A stretch of 64,000 nucleotides of DNA from Lucifuga dentata (lineage: Eukaryota > Chordata > Actinopteri > Ophidiiformes > Bythitidae). Below are positions 52,601 through 64,000 of this stretch, piece after piece. A program made the translations under genes and the position numbers. The first letter of the stretch is position 1. Every line of letters begins with the position of its first letter. Below the pieces are notes generated by a model. It ran no database searches. It had not been told where the DNA came from and saw only the letters and a list, made by a program, of their open reading frames with translations. The stretch spans positions 62,001 through 126,000 of the forward strand of contig VXCM01002870.1 in NCBI GenBank assembly GCA_014773175.1, written 5' to 3'.

Positions 52601-53793
52601 CAGTGGTCTTAACCAGTGGTCTGCGGCTGTGGTGCTCTGCGGCCCACCAGTGGGCCGCAGAGCACCACCTAGTGGGCTGCCAAATCTTGTAAAATGAGTT
52701 TTAAAATGGTAATTCACTATGGGATTTTTGAGCATTTTTCTCGTTTTTGTTTTGATCTGTTTTACAATCTTTAATAAATGTCACTGTTCAAAACATCTAA
52801 ATTATCCCTCAGTAACATCTATCGCTCCTTCTCTCAGCTGCAGCTGTTTGTGTGAGACAGTAAGGAACGCATGAACGTGATTGGCTGGGGTGGGAGGGAT
52901 TTTACAAAAGCAGCTCTCTGATAGGTCGAGAGTCTACTGTCGAGAGTCCCTGTCACTTGAGAGTCCAGACAGACGCTAAAGATTCCTTGCAGAGTTTTTC
53001 CAGGATCGTTTTTAATGTCACAGAGCAGCAAGTTTAGGCAGAAAATGTATAAATTTAAGTAATTCTCACACACAAATTTTATATTTGTAATATATCAGAT
53101 TCCCCTTGGTCCAAAGACATAACCTGAATATTATTGGAAAGCTCCAAATCTCATCATCACAGCTTGAGAGTACGTGCAGTGAGCACTGAGATAGAAAGAC
53201 AGGAGAGTCCAGAGGTTAACAAAACTATGTTTTAATTTAATTTATTACTACTAATAAATTAAAACTAATTAGGCAAGATTTTAATGACATTTTGAAATAA
53301 CCACACTTGTAATAAGTTGTTTCAAACGTGATTTGACATCCTGTGATCACAAACATTTCAATTTGACATCAGGTCAAATTAGAGATGACTGGATTTTGCC
53401 ACAGTTAGCAGCTTACAATTACATTCAAAAAACAGTTTTGACTAGAAAATATGGAGATAATTCTACAATAGCAAAAGCATCGATGTGTGCAGTAAAGAAA
53501 TATGACTGAATATATAATATTTTGGATTCCCTGTGGCAGGTAGTGATGCTGAGCCAAAAGCATAATTGTGAATGTGGTGAAGTCCTGAAAAATTAATAAA
53601 ATAAATCCATCAAAGCTTTAGAGGCTTATGAGCAGCAAAATATCTCACTGAGCGTGAGCAGAACATATATTTTGTTTGTTGCAGTTGACAGTGGAAAGAT
53701 GTTCTTGTGTTTTACATTTATTTGGGAAGGTGGTCCTTGGAAGTCTTGTTACATCTGAAGTGGGCCTTGAGTTACAAAAGGTTAAGACCCCTG
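52601..53793. mobile_element. Complete non-autonomous hAT element
   Basis: The left terminus CAGTGGTCTTAACC and the right terminus GGTTAAGACCCCTG are inverted copies over 14 bp with one mismatch. The 8-bp sequence GTTTAATG flanks both sides (52593-52600 and 53794-53801), the target-site duplication size of hAT transposons. CAGTGGT..CTTAACC is a typical hAT (Charlie-like) terminus. The 1,193-bp interior encodes no transposase. Confidence 0.9.
52629..52668. repeat. Perfect 19-bp hairpin inside the hAT element
   Basis: Arms 52629-52647 and 52650-52668 are exact reverse complements separated by CA, 28 bp inside the left terminus. Confidence 0.95.
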
Positions 53794-53801
53794 GTTTAAT
53801 G

Positions 53802-54924
53802 TAATCATGATGACAACCTCCACCATGCAGTTTTACTTACCATGCATTGTTATTGTAGCAGCCATGCGTGGATATTGTAACATCAACCAGAGAGAATGTT
53901 TAAATGGAATCCAGGGTTTTGCAGAATCATCCAGAATCAGCATTCTGTTTGAGTTGATTTAAGGGTGTTTCAGGTTTAGATTCTGACAGTCATAATTCTG
54001 ATGCTTTGATTAGAAATATAACATGCTTAACTATGATCACTGAAAAATCACAAAATTCACAATCCACATTTGTACCTGGAACACAGCGATGTTTTTTTTT
54101 TTTTTNTTTTTTTTTTTTGTTTTGTTTTTTTTGAGGAAAGTCATGTTTGATAGTTCATGTTTCCACCAGTAGGGCGCAGCCATGCCACACACAGAAGTGT
54201 TTTCATGAGTTTATTGAGTTCTGTGTCACTGATTGAAAAGTGTGTGCTCTCAATTCTTCAGCAGAAACATAAACATTTTTACAAGCTTTACTTTCTGTCC
54301 ATACATCCTGTTTTGCTTCCCTAACATTTCTTCTTCATCATCATGCAGGCTTTCTCTCCTGTCTGTTGTGATAAAGTCTGTCAAAGTGTTAAACAAAATC
54401 ATCGGTTTAACATGGATGCAGTATCAAAATATACATAAACATACATTCATGCTGTGGAATAAAATCCCATTTCATCACAAAAACACTGATAAATATTACA
54501 CAATAGACAGAAGCTAGCCAAAACAGATAACGCATCTTTTCTCATCTGCAGAATAAAATAAAAATCATTTCTGACAATAAAAGAATAATACTCATATCTT
54601 AGATCATCATATATCTTGTGCATGATATTAGATGCATAGTTTTTCATGAGGCAGCAGTGACTGACCACAAATACTGGAATAAATGAAAATACACTCCAGC
54701 TGTTAGTACCAAAAAGCGGTGGTAGTGCAGTGTTATCATACCTTAGAAAGTCACCAAGCTTTTTTTCTGGTGTGTAAATGCAGCGTACAGCATGTGATTC
54801 TTTGACCTTATCAGACCGCCTGGTGAACAAGCTCACAAGCATCAGTCAAGATCTGAGAGGTCTTATCTTTAATGACATACCGCTAGTGCTAAGTGAGAAA
54901 ATAATGGATTCTTTTGGTTCATTA
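53802..54924. other. Intergenic stretch
   Basis: T-tract with an unresolved N (54106). No gene or repeat recognised. Confidence 0.5.
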
Positions 54925-55447
54925 TTAAAGGACTGTGCCAGCGATGGTGCATGTTTGAGCCCAATATACAATCCACATATAAGTTATGTTATTGACAACT
55001 GTTTCCCAGAATATGCAATTTTAGCGGTAAATTTCAGAATTGTTTTTCCTACCTTCCAGACTTCCATTGGCTTCAGGTCATTCAGTATGCTATAAAAATT
55101 AACTTGTAGAGACTTGAGTTGAGATACGTAATCCATCATAGAAAACATGATGTCTGTTAGTTTTTTTTTTTGTTGTTAAATAAAGGAAGACAATGTATAC
55201 CTCCAAATAAAAATAACCGTCCCTTCTACAGTGGGGCATAAGTGTTGGAAGGTGAAACTTTAATTTTAAGGTGGGAGCATATCACTTGAATGTTTGATTT
55301 TGAAAGATTAGGGGATTTGAAAACATAACAGGAAAACTAAAATACGTTTTTATGTTTTGGAAATTGGTTGTCAGTAACTTACTGTAACATGTAAGCAGGT
55401 TGTATATATTAGGCTCAAACATGCACGATTCTGGTATGGGCCTTTAA
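54925..55447 (-). mobile_element. Palindromic miniature element, family B, copy 12
   Basis: TTAAAGGACTGTGCCAGCG at the left, GATTCTGGTATGGGCCTTTAA at the right, with TTGTAGAGACTTGAG and TTTTAAGGTGGGAGC inside. Confidence 0.75.
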
Positions 55448-56780
55448 ACAATGAACCAAATAAAATAAAGGATAATTGCAGGATTAATCCATCAAGAAAT
55501 ATGTTTTTTTTTTAATAGTTACCACCAAGATGCAACGTATTGTTTGGGAATTTGACTCATTATTTGCGTTTTATGTATGTATATGTATATATATATATAT
55601 ATATACACATACATATGATTTCAAAATTCTGGTGAATCATGCTTTTTTTTTTTTAATAAAAGTTTATGAGCACACGCTGAGCCCAATGAGCAGTGGTCTC
55701 AGGTTAGAGCAGCATTGCTGATGTCAGATGAGTGATGTTCCAGCATTTTTCAGGTGATCTCACGCTGTAAGTGTGAGGGCGTGTTTCCTCATGCTCAGGA
55801 CTCCTCGTGCTCTCTGGGTGTGTCTTCATTTGGTGGAATGGCAGCGCTCCCATTGCTGAGCAGCTGTAGCCGTTTTCTTTCTCTCTCCTTTCCACGTCCT
55901 CCTTTTTTATTCTTTCTTCTTTCTGTCAGATTAAAAAAAGCACCAAAAAATGTAATATCACAAGTGTATCTGCTTCTGTAAAGAGTTAATTCTTTAGTTT
56001 TTGCTGTTCATCTGTTCCGTTATGACTAATGATGGTAAGGGGAAAAAAAAGATCAAATTTCCTCTGCACACACCTGAGAATTATTCAAACGAGCTGTTCT
56101 GCAGCTTCGTTTCTACACTTCATGATTGGGTTTTGACCTTACAGTGAAAGATGTGGCAAACTTTAGTGTTGCTTCTCTGTTATGTCTCACTGAAATATCT
56201 GACCAATTGTGTAAAATGTGCAAAACTGCACAGGACAGATAAATGAAAAGTATGTGAATGCCTCTTCACAGCATGCTATCAGGTGTTGAGGAGCCTCAGA
56301 TTCAGACCCAGACTAACTGCTGTGAAGATTTGTGCGAACTGTGTTGAACTTTTTGTGTTGATGATCAGCGTCCAGGTTATGCAGAGCTGTTAAGTGTCAG
56401 TCAGATATTTTCAGTGATGAATCGCTGCTTTGAGATGAGGAATTTTGGCTATATTTTGGAACAAAAAAAAGTATTTTTACCCCTTGGTAACAGGGGTTTG
56501 ATGTGTTTGTGGTTTTGTACAGACGTCAAATTTTTATATGATTTCTTCCTAGTTTGACAGAACATCAGAAACTTGTTCTGCATTATGTACAAAAAAAAAG
56601 TACAAATTCATTGTGTCCAAAACAGAATAAATAAAACTTCTCAGTATTTCATAATACATCATGACGTATTCATCATGACAGGTTAACCTGTAGCTGTAAA
56701 TCTCATATAGTTGTCTCGTGCTATTATATGTAGATTTAGTCAAAATGTGGTTTTAATGTTCAGGGATGAAGAAGAGAGAT

Positions 56781-56855
<75 letters not shown>

Positions 56856-57112
56856 NGGGGTGGGTGGGGGGGTTGCAAGAGGAAAAAGAAGAGCAGAGCT
56901 AAAACACTTCCAATTGGGGTCTAAAAGTGCAACATATAATTTTCCTCCATTTTTTCCAGCTCAGATCATTCATATTCAGCAGGTATTTCCTTTATAAACA
57001 CAGGAGACGTAAATCTGTGGTTGATTTATTGTTGATTTGCATCGATTTTCCATGGGTGGATTCATCTATAAGTCTTAAAAGTAACATTTGCAAAGCATGT
57101 GGCTATATAACA
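55448..57112. other. Intergenic stretch with TA and long T microsatellites
   Basis: (TA)n near 55581-55606 flanked by inverted ATGTATGT/ACATACAT. 56782-56855 is a run of 74 T ending at an N followed by a G-rich stretch, an unresolved homopolymer. No gene recognised. Confidence 0.6.
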
Positions 57113-57339
57113 CCTTTATTACTTCTGCCAAGGAGGTCATGTGATTATGTGCATTTGTTTGTTTGTTAGCAGGATATCTTGAAAAGTTATGGACAGATTT
57201 GGCTGAAATTTGGGCTACAGGTAGATAAGTTTGAGAGGAAGAAGCCACAAGACTTTGGACGTGATCTGGATCATATTCAGCCTATAAAATCAATGCTAAT
57301 GGGACACAGTGGCTAATTTTTTTTTTTTTTTTTTTTTTN

Positions 57340-58070
57340 AAAAAAAAAAAACGGGGCATTAGTTTAAACTCAACCCATTTTAAAAACTCACAGATTTGTG
57401 AGTTTTGTAAACTGGCAGATTTGTGGGTTTTTAAACTTGCAAATTTGTGAGTTTAAAAACAAAACAAAAAAAATTTAAATTATTTTTAATGATGAATAAT
57501 CTTTCTTTTTTTTTAAATTTTTTAAAATAACTAGTGCAGTGCCGGTTGAAAACATGTCTGTTCGGACCGGGTTGGACTTTATGGTATGTGTCGCAGCTGC
57601 CATTTGTGCCTGTGGAGCAGAGCATATGCTGCTGCACCCGGAACGTATCCTGTTTTTTACAGGTACAGCTCATTTTGAGAACCGCTCATCCAAACAACTT
57701 CACACGCGACACTGCATGTCCCTGAGGTCCTGAGTACCTGCTGAATTTCAACTTCATACAGTGTCTGATTTTAGAGATATTGGTGTCAAAGAAAGACTTC
57801 TGTCTTTATAGTTAGATAATTTAATTTTTTTCAATAATAAAAAAGGGAAAATAATGAGAACAGGAATCGAACCGCCTCACGTTGTGATGTGACTATGCCT
57901 GCAGTATATGACTTTATTAAATTATATCTTTCTATCAGATTTAGCAAAAAAGAAATACTTACGCTTTTGGCGCAAGATCATCGAATTATCATAAGCATAT
58001 GGACTTTTAAAACTAGCAAATTTGCAAGTTTGAAACTCAAAATAATACCCCGCCCCCAGTTTTTTTTTTT
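57340..58070. mobile_element. Candidate nested small DNA element
   Basis: Left margin CGGGGCATTAGTTTAAACTC and right margin GAAACTCAAAATAATACCCC are approximate inverted copies. ACTCACAGATTTGTGAGT-type palindromes recur near the left. An open frame at 57539-57733 shows no family I know. Confidence 0.35.
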
Positions 58071-58280
58071 TTTTCTTTTCATTTTATATGGCCCTAATAT
58101 GCCGTTGTAGCTTATTCTGGTAGTGATCCAGAATAAAGATTTATTTGTCTGTTTATGAGCAGGATTTTGACAATGAAAATTTGACTTGCTGGCATGAAAT
58201 GTGGAAACCAGATAAAATGTTTGACATAAATGCGGATAATTTTTGGATGATAAATGATGAGGCTTTTACAGTAGGGGTGG

Positions 58281-58335
58281 NNNNNNNNNNNNNNNNNNNN
58301 NNNNNNNNNNNNNNNNNNNNNNNNNNNNNNNNNNN
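58281..58335. other. Assembly gap (55 N)
   Basis: The only multi-base gap in the window. It is flanked by G-runs, suggesting a homopolymer sequencing failure. Confidence 0.98.
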
Positions 58336-58400
58336 GGGGGGGGGGTTTGTCGGGCTTGGTGGAGGTATGCGCTCTCAGGATGCCTCCTTGTTTATTTTGT

Positions 58401-60782
58401 AGTAGCTTTTACCAGATTAAAACTGATCGAGTGTTCATATCTTCATGTAGTCAGGTCTAACAGCAAATAAGCCCACGTCCTCATTTTTGTGATTTAAGCT
58501 TGACTCAAGTCCAAGTCTCAAGTCTACAGCTCAGGGTACACGCCCTGAGCTCTGAACTCTTCAGACTCTTCAGTTCCCACTTTCCATTCCATCCACAAAC
58601 TAAAGCAAAGGGTTTTGACAAATTGACAGCATTTGACTCCGGGCCAGCCGCTCTCATGGCCGCGTTGCCACTGGGTGCAGCGGTTGCAGACATTGCTTTG
58701 AATAATATGAGCTTGTTAGTGTTGTGACTGATGAGAAGTTTGAAAGAAATTCCTTGTGTTGATATCAAACTTCCTCTTTTCTCCTCCATCGGTTTGAGGA
58801 TGGATGCAGCACCACGCCATAATGTCATAATGACCTGCTGTCATCTGCCCCTCATTAGCGACGCAGCCTGTCCTCAGAGATAGTTATTAAATTCCCTTCT
58901 TTGTCCTCATTCTCTTCCTTAAATCACTTGGCTCTCTCTCCATCCTCTCCTCCTTTCTTTTCCTCCTCTGCCATCCCATCATTCTTGCGATCTGTTCTTC
59001 ATTAGCGATGCTGTCACTGTTTGTCTATAGTGAGTGGCTTTGATTTTGGGCGCTGCACTGATGATCGGGAATTAAGACGGTCTGTCCTGAAATGGCTCTG
59101 TGGTGCATGCGTGTGTGTGGGGTATGTTTTCATAGGGATTTGCATATATCTGAGTAGTCTCAGATTTTATGCATGAGCATAAATTTCACAATGTGAACTA
59201 GGCTGTTTTTGTAAATCCAGGATATGAAAATTGCAGTGTTGTGATATTTTATATGTATGTATAAAAATGATCAAAAGTAACCAAAATTATCTCTTATAAT
59301 GCAACTTTTTTTCTGTGAAACCACATTTTGTCTACAGCCGTCCAACCCCAACAACAACGATAGACCCAGAGGGTGGAGGGTTGAGGTGGGTAGTTTGTCC
59401 CACGGCCACCATGCAAAAATTCCTGGCAACGCCGCTGTCTTTCAAACTGAATAACCCTTAAAATATTCTATAACTTTAAGGAGGAACTACTGAGGTAGAG
59501 GCCACAGCACCGCCGGACACTTTAAAAGATGAAATTGACTTCCTGTTGGCAAGCTTGACTTTTCCAGTCAGCCTTAAAACTGCCTTAACAACTAAAAACC
59601 ATGAAATAAGTGGAACAGCTACACAGCAACTTTTATTTGTGATTTTGTGAATGAAATGTTCAAAATATTTGTTAAAGCTTCAGATATGATAAGCAGTTTC
59701 AGTATCTGCTAGAATTGCAAATTCCAATAAATTTTCCTAGTGCATTTCTTTCTAACGATGTTCTAAAAGTTGCAGAGGAAACGATTTCGGTTTCAGTTTT
59801 ATGCGCTATAATGAAGTGTGTAATAAAATGATCAGAACAGTGAATAAATTGCGTTATTAGTGGGCCACTCTGAGACACACACTTCCCTTGTATCTTTGCC
59901 CAGCCAGTTGCTATTTTGTCTGAGGAGTTTTGGGCCACATGGGGATTCTTATAATGTCTCAGAGACGAGTAATAAAGACGTTTGTATGTACACACCACCT
60001 CTACCCTCAAACTGCTTTATTTTAAACAGCGTGCCGCTTGTGCCGAAACACAAAATTCAGGAGATGCGCAGCCATGCGATGCAACATCACAAAGGCCCAG
60101 AGCACCATGGCACGAGTGCTGTGATTATGTCATGTGTGGCCTGCACCCCCCTTCGCCTTGACGACTACATGAAGTATAAATCAAGCTTGAGTAACTCTCA
60201 TCAACGCTGTTTTCAGCAAGAGAAAGCAGCTGTTTTTGTTTAATAAGCTTCGATGAGGCAGCTGTACTCTACCTGTGCAGCACCAAACAACAGTCATGCA
60301 AAGTTAAGGACTAACAGGCTAAAGACCCAGATTTTTTTCCTCAGGAGTTAGTGCAGACCAAAACAGCTAAAAAAGAGAGTGAACATAGGAGTAATTTTAA
60401 TCATGTGAAAAGAAAACAACTCCACTAAGGTGCTAATGTTGCTTCATATAACCTGAATGTATCAATAGGCAAGTTGTTTGCTAACACGTTTGCCATAATA
60501 ACTTAATAAGGCATAATATGTCAGGACTGCGTGCCCTTTTCTTGATTTGGAGTTCCTTTGTCACTTCGTGGCCACAAATTAATTACCGCAGCTTTAAACT
60601 GACTATTACTAAACTTTGAGATGGTACTCAGTGGACGGCAACATGCACATACAGAACACGTTGCGCACAAACAATGGCACCCGCTAAAATAGACGTTGAA
60701 TCACATATGTGACCTCAAATAACCCTGGTGCTAACCTCAAGAACTGTATGTGCAATGACTGAATCACCTTTTAACAGACTGC

Positions 60783-60827
<45 letters not shown>

Positions 60828-61021
60828 ACACACACACACACACACAGATAAGTGAAGACACTGAACCAGATGGGTTGAAGCTGGTATGCAAATCATCTCT
60901 TGGCCATCTTAACTGAATCAAGCACAGCCTGGGAAAACCGTCCTGCTCATCGCACAACAACCTAATCACAAGAAGTCTACACACACATGAACGCACAAAT
61001 GTATACTCACTAATCATACAT

Positions 61022-61072
<51 letters not shown>

Positions 61073-63040
61073 CACAGATTCACACAGAATTCTAGATATT
61101 GTCCTTGTGGGCATTAACCCTCAAGAGTCTAAAATCACTTCTGAAATATTGCTGAGTTTTGGAGACTTTCTTTTATTTTCTAGAATCATATAGAATCAAG
61201 AAAAAAATTGAGAACTTTGTGATTTACTTTAGATTTTTTTGTGCTAAAATTCTCTTAGATTGGAATTTTTTTTTTCCTTGAACGAAGAATTTTCTTGAAA
61301 AATTGATTTGAGACTCCAAAGGTTAAATTTTACTCATCCCTACACCTAGAACTTTAAATTTACAATAACTCATCTGTTAATGAGAATATAGCCACCAAAA
61401 TTATACTATTGTTATCTCTTGTGGCTTTTTGACCCAAGCACTGCAGGGTAAAACTTTTGAATCCAGTGTGGTAGCATTATGCAACTGGATTATTTTCCTT
61501 CATACTCAAAAATCGAGTTTGATACTCCAGCTATGAATCACTACAAATTAATGATTCACATTACTTTGATTAATAACTTATTCCAGGATTTTCTCAGATA
61601 CAGTCATGAGTTGTCTCGAGAAAACTGAGTTGCAGTTGCACCAAACCACTTCGCTGTATCTTTATACCAAAATAAAAATCTGATTGACAGAAAAGTGGCA
61701 GCATCTCAAAAGTACAAATTTAGTAGGCAAAGACAAGAAACAAGAGGGTTCTGTTAAAAAATGCTGGTATTATCTTCTTAAACATGTACTGACTCGCTGT
61801 CATAACACTTAGAACCACGTTTCAGTGAAAAAACACTGTTATATGGCTATAAAGGATGACAAATAAGCGTGAAGTTCTAACCGATGCTGAGTGAAACCAA
61901 AATGCAAACACACTTAAACAAATTCATGATACAGAATCAAAAGGGGAAAGGTAGCCAGATAATTACACAAAGAAGATTTCAATTCAGGAGTTATAGGTCT
62001 GGGAAATGTTTAATTCTTGTTAAGGCATATCTCACTTATAATTTTTCTTGTAACTAATGGCTTTGTTAAGGGTTAATAAACCATTTATTAAGGTTCTATA
62101 AATCACAATATGTCCATTTATCAGTTTTGTTATTGGTCTGGGTTGTTTTGAAGTGAGAAAACAACACATATTTTTACATTATGTGGCTGAAGTCGCTAAA
62201 AATATTGGTGGGGCAAGCCAAGTTATGCACTATACTAGTCATGGTGTATTTTACAACTTGGAAACCAAAGTTCTTCTTCCTCTTTTTAGACATTACTGAT
62301 ACATAACTAATTAATAAATGATTTAATGTTAACTATTAATAAATGTAGAAGTTAAAATGTTTAAAATATGCTGCTTTACTGGGGCTGCTGGGTGTTAGGC
62401 TCTAGAGGACTGTGGTTATACTGGGCAGCTCCCAGTCATTGTACTGGGCACTATTCAGGAGTGACTGGCCGAACCAGCATGAAGCAGGATGACACTGAAA
62501 AGCAGCATCTGTATTTGATCAATTTAGTTTTGTTCACTGTTGTATGAGAAAATAAATCGCCCTTCATTCTGATATTTGATAAGTAACTTGTACTGTTTCA
62601 AAACAGTTTTATAAAACTCAGAAATGAGGCATTTGGCAAACAGTTGCGCTCCTCCATCAAAATCTGTCTGTTTTTTACACAGAAATGATCTGGAAAATAA
62701 TCCTCCAGATCTCCCTTTCATCCTTTCAAAAGCCATAAGATGAGGCATATTCTGTTTGATAAATATTTCTGCTCACCTCATATGTCCTTTTTTGACTTGG
62801 TGAAAGCTTTTAGGGAGGAGAGAGAGAGAGACGGGTCTGGGTTTGGTTTGTTCCAGAATACATCTCGGATATTTCATGAACCTTATGCTGTGAACCATCT
62901 CTTATGTTTTTTTTTTTTTTTTTATTTAGTTATAAATTACTCTCATGTAGCAAATTGGTCCAACAAAGGACCAAGAGACTTAGGAGGAGCTTTTATCCTC
63001 AACAATAAGAACACATGATGGACTATCCATACACACATCC
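58401..63040. other. Intergenic stretch
   Basis: No intact gene or identifiable transposon. Contains CT (about 60787-60823) and CA (60829-60847, about 61028-61071) microsatellites. The longest open frames lack known motifs and splice-consistent extension. Confidence 0.6.
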
Positions 63041-63440
63041 TTGTGCTTCCCCTTCTCTCACACACTTCTCTCTACTTTTCACACAATCTCTCTCTCTCTC
63101 TGTCTCTGTCTCTCTGTCGCACTTAAACTCACACACACACAAGGACAGTCATCTGTAGCTGCATTTGCACTATGTACAGTACTATTTTGCACATACCTAA
63201 TGACACTCGTACATACATTCTCCTGCTGGTTTGGTTGTAAATAGATTGCAGGCTTATACATTTTTAATTCTTTAATTTTGCTCTTGTTGCCTTATCCTTG
63301 TTTATATTTTGTTTAATCTTATTATATTTTTTTTATACTTAAGCACACTCAGAGGAACCTATAAGGAAAAAAAAAACATTTCACTGTTATTATAATTGTA
63401 TGGCTGCACACTGACAAAACTTTGAAACTTGAAAACTTGA
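63041..63440 (+). repeat. Possible 3' tail of a fish non-LTR element
   Basis: CT and CA runs, then TTTGCACTATGTACAGTACT, GAGGAACCTATAAGG, ACATTTCACTGTTATT and AAACTTTGAAACTTGAAAAC resemble the non-coding 3' ends of fish LINE elements. There is no coding part to confirm it. Confidence 0.3.
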
Positions 63441-63881
63441 CTCGATGAGACACGCAGCGTAAATCATGAGTGTGATCACACAATGGAAACTCAAAAGCAG
63501 TCATTCTCAAAGTCCAGACTCCGGTTCGGATCTGGACCGAACTACAATTGTCTCCAGACTCTAGCAAATTATACTTTTCATATGTATTATTTGTATTATC
63601 TGCGAGACATTGCAGTGAGACGAGTCAAAATTCTCCACTTTCTCCGCTGCAAAACCGAATGTCCGACTGCTATCTGTGTGAGAACGTCTGCTCTGCTTTG
63701 GTTTAGTCCAATCATATTCAGTGTCCTGTCATCTCCATGACAACGATGGGTTGACACGGCGTTGGGCTCATTGAGAATTGACCGCACAGCTGCCCCCCCC
63801 CCCNAATTAGGATCCCAATCTGACCTTGGCTTGACTGACCTTAATAAACAGACCTTTGTCTTATTGAAAATTTTCTTTGTG
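63441..63881. other. Intergenic stretch
   Basis: C-tract with N at 63804. Nothing else recognised. Confidence 0.5.
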
Positions 63882-63950
63882 GAAAATGTTTTGAGCCAAT
63901 CTATACAATCCGTACATACGGTACGTTACTGACAACTATTAAGATTTAAG
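63882..63950. mobile_element. Decayed end of a family B miniature element, copy 13
   Basis: TTTTGAGCCAATCTATACAA then CGTTACTGACAACTATTAAG matches the family B left end. It decays before the window edge. Confidence 0.5.
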
Positions 63951-64000
63951 ATTTATATTTGAGTACCTCTGCTCTAAAGAGTAATGAGAGGTAACTGTTA

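Larger units (their letters stand above)
57113..58400 (+). mobile_element. Interrupted dispersed DNA element with nested insertion and gap
   Basis: The left part (57113-57312) has CTTCTGCCAAGGAGGTCATG, TTAGCAGGATATCTTGAAAA and GTTATGGACAGATTTGGCTG; the right end (about 58345-58400) has GGTGGAGGTATGCGCTCTCA. This combination is seen in dispersed elements of many fish genomes. In between lies foreign sequence (57317-58070) and an assembly gap of 55 N (58281-58335). Confidence 0.5.

Noticed and set aside
57539..57733. 64-codon ORF with Cys-rich stretch
   Set aside because: Lies inside a nested repeat, no signal or family match, and no neighbouring exon.
63483..63740. 85-codon ORF near the window end
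   Set aside because: No recognisable domain; low-information intergenic sequence next to repeat tails.
45920..64000. A second intact protein-coding gene downstream of chd6
   Set aside because: No run of splice-consistent exons or conserved domain was found on either strand; only transposon-derived and short fortuitous frames.

Overview
The window is vertebrate nuclear DNA, almost certainly from a ray-finned (teleost) fish. Genes are split by GT-AG introns, CA/CT microsatellites are dense, and degraded L1-, hAT-, Harbinger- and Tc1-type elements lie among at least 13 copies of one palindromic miniature transposon. The window holds one real protein-coding gene: chd6, the chromodomain helicase DNA-binding protein 6 gene, on the + strand.

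Layout. 1-2279 is an upstream chd6 intron carrying an antisense L1-type fragment; the N-terminal exons lie outside the window. 2280-41880 holds 37 coding exons, which read without a phase break into 3,167 residues once five assembly duplications inside exons are discounted. Protein order: double chromodomain (exons 1-3), SNF2/helicase ATPase (exons 4-13), SANT/SLIDE-type DNA-binding region (exons 15-21), acidic linker (22-23), Myb-like segment (24-26), a SANT-like block running into a His/Ser-rich tail (27), long acidic exons (28-30), conserved CHD6 C-terminal blocks (31-33), and a BRK-type region with AT-hook-like RGRRP, poly-Ser and basic tail (34-37). A roughly 4 kb 3' UTR follows, with AATAAA at 45894. 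From about 45.9 to 64 kb I find no intact gene. This stretch holds a frameshifted hAT/ZMYM-like pseudogene (49664-50330), a complete non-autonomous hAT insertion with an 8-bp target-site duplication (52601-53793), a nested DNA-element block (57.1-58.4 kb), more miniature-element copies and simple repeats.

Most interesting points. (1) Exon 30 encodes a tandem array of about 20-residue repeats carrying SUMO-consensus (hydrophobic-K-x-E) motifs. (2) Exon 36 encodes the core of a BRK domain that, as I know the human protein, human CHD6 lacks. (3) Oppositely oriented miniature transposons flank exons 7-8, an arrangement that could favour circular RNA. (4) At least 17 places show a single N between two copies of 61-70 bp (one shorter). 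This is an assembly join artefact, and it would make a healthy gene look duplicated or frameshifted. I saw no previously undescribed multi-gene system. The novelty here lies in the C-terminal architecture of chd6 and in the repeat family.

Limits: all homology statements rest on recognising motifs from memory. No database search, RNA evidence or folding program was used.
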